NCBI GenBank assembly: GCA_945869245.1
Contig: CAMBOY010000230.1
Coordinates: forward strand, 1 to 5,101
DNA from: Hydrogenophaga intermedia
GTDB lineage: Bacteria; Pseudomonadota; Gammaproteobacteria; Burkholderiales; Burkholderiaceae_C
DNA length: 5,101 nucleotides
Direction of reading: 5' to 3'
The translations under genes were made by a program, and so were the position numbers. Positions 4,759 to 5,101 of this stretch are shown one piece after another. The notes below the pieces were generated by a model. The model did not search any database. It had not been told where the DNA came from and saw only the letters and a list, made by a program, of their open reading frames with translations. Position 1 is the stretch's first letter; each line of letters opens with the position of its first letter.

Positions 4759-5101
4759 TCAGAGCCAGCGGTCCAAGCGTTGCACTTGGTCGCGTGACAA
4801 GCGGCCCGGATAGGCTTGCACCAAACGTTGCTCGCGGTCAAACACCCACACACTGGGCACGCCGCTGGGCAGGTGGGTGAACTGGTCGCGGCTGGCGGGG
4901 GCCAGCCAGAGCGAGGGAAAGGTCCGGCCTTTGCTCTGCCAGTGCTGGTGTGCGGCCTCGAGCGTGCGGTCCACCGACAGGCCCACCACAGACAAGCCAG
5001 CCTCGGCGTGGCGGGTGTGCAGGGCTTGCATATCGGGCGTTTGGGTGGTGCAAATAGGGCACCAGCTGGCCCACCAATACAGCACCGTGACGCGCCCGGC
5101 G
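4759..5101 (-). CDS. TlpA-like thioredoxin-fold thiol-disulfide oxidoreductase, C-terminal part (5' end outside window)
   Basis: The last 113 residues of a redoxin are present; the frame stays open to the window edge, so the GTG at 5085 is not a real start. The visible part begins AGRVTVLYWWASWCPICTTQTPDMQ: beta strand, then the active site WCPIC (Cys14 and Cys17 of the visible part). It continues through the second strand (GLSVVGLSVD), helix, and the cis-proline loop GVPSVWVFD (Pro82), ending with the strand/helix LVQAYPGRLSRDQVQRLDRWL. This is the TlpA/ResA layout. Such proteins usually sit in the periplasm and reduce disulfides, often for cytochrome c maturation or metal centres. The signal peptide or anchor, if any, is beyond the edge. 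Wide W/P use around the CxxC is normal for the family. It faces the permease gene and is not obviously part of an operon here. Confidence 0.85.
   Translation of the reverse strand, partial: AGRVTVLYWWASWCPICTTQTPDMQALHTRHAEAGLSVVGLSVDRTLEAAHQHWQSKGRTFPSLWLAPASRDQFTHLPSGVPSVWVFDREQRLVQAYPGRLSRDQVQRLDRWL

Noticed and set aside
3390..4853. 487-codon minus-strand frame opposite the permease gene
   Set aside because: Its product is an artefact-like mix of His, Arg, Gln and Ala without domains; the plus strand encodes a complete NCS2 transporter.

Overview
This GC-rich window reads like chromosomal DNA of a betaproteobacterium, most likely Burkholderiales/Comamonadaceae. That is an inference from codon use, the RutG-type permease, the YqhA-type UPF0114 protein and the DUF6152-type secreted protein. 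No rRNA, tRNA or CRISPR is visible.

Left part (1-577): a worn mobile/decay region. The first ~150 bases are one end of an IS256-family element, with the first 27 residues of its transposase on the minus strand and its terminal repeat. It abuts the C-terminal remnant of an ECF sigma factor (SigJ/ECF42-like, minus strand) that lacks its whole sigma domain part. About 130 bases of palindrome-containing non-coding DNA follow.

Middle left (578-1648, minus): an intact class II Fic protein (AMPylation family) with a C-terminal winged helix. Three direct ATGGA(T/C)A repeats over its start look like a self-operator.

Middle (1770-2729, plus): a two-gene unit made of a small four-helix membrane protein (DUF6644-like) and a secreted DUF6152-type protein. 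The predicted mature N-terminus of the second is His-His. The pair resembles CopD/CopC in architecture, although no function is established. A strong G-quadruplex motif lies on the template strand right before the first gene.

Right part: yqhA/UPF0114 (2746-3261, minus) converges on the DUF6152 gene, and one hairpin covers the junction. Divergent from yqhA is a RutG-type NCS2 uracil/pyrimidine permease (3384-4667, plus) ending in a textbook intrinsic terminator. The window closes with the 3' part of a TlpA-like thioredoxin-fold gene on the minus strand (4759-5101). Most of these genes are single-gene transcription units in alternating orientation; only the DUF6644/DUF6152 pair looks like an operon.
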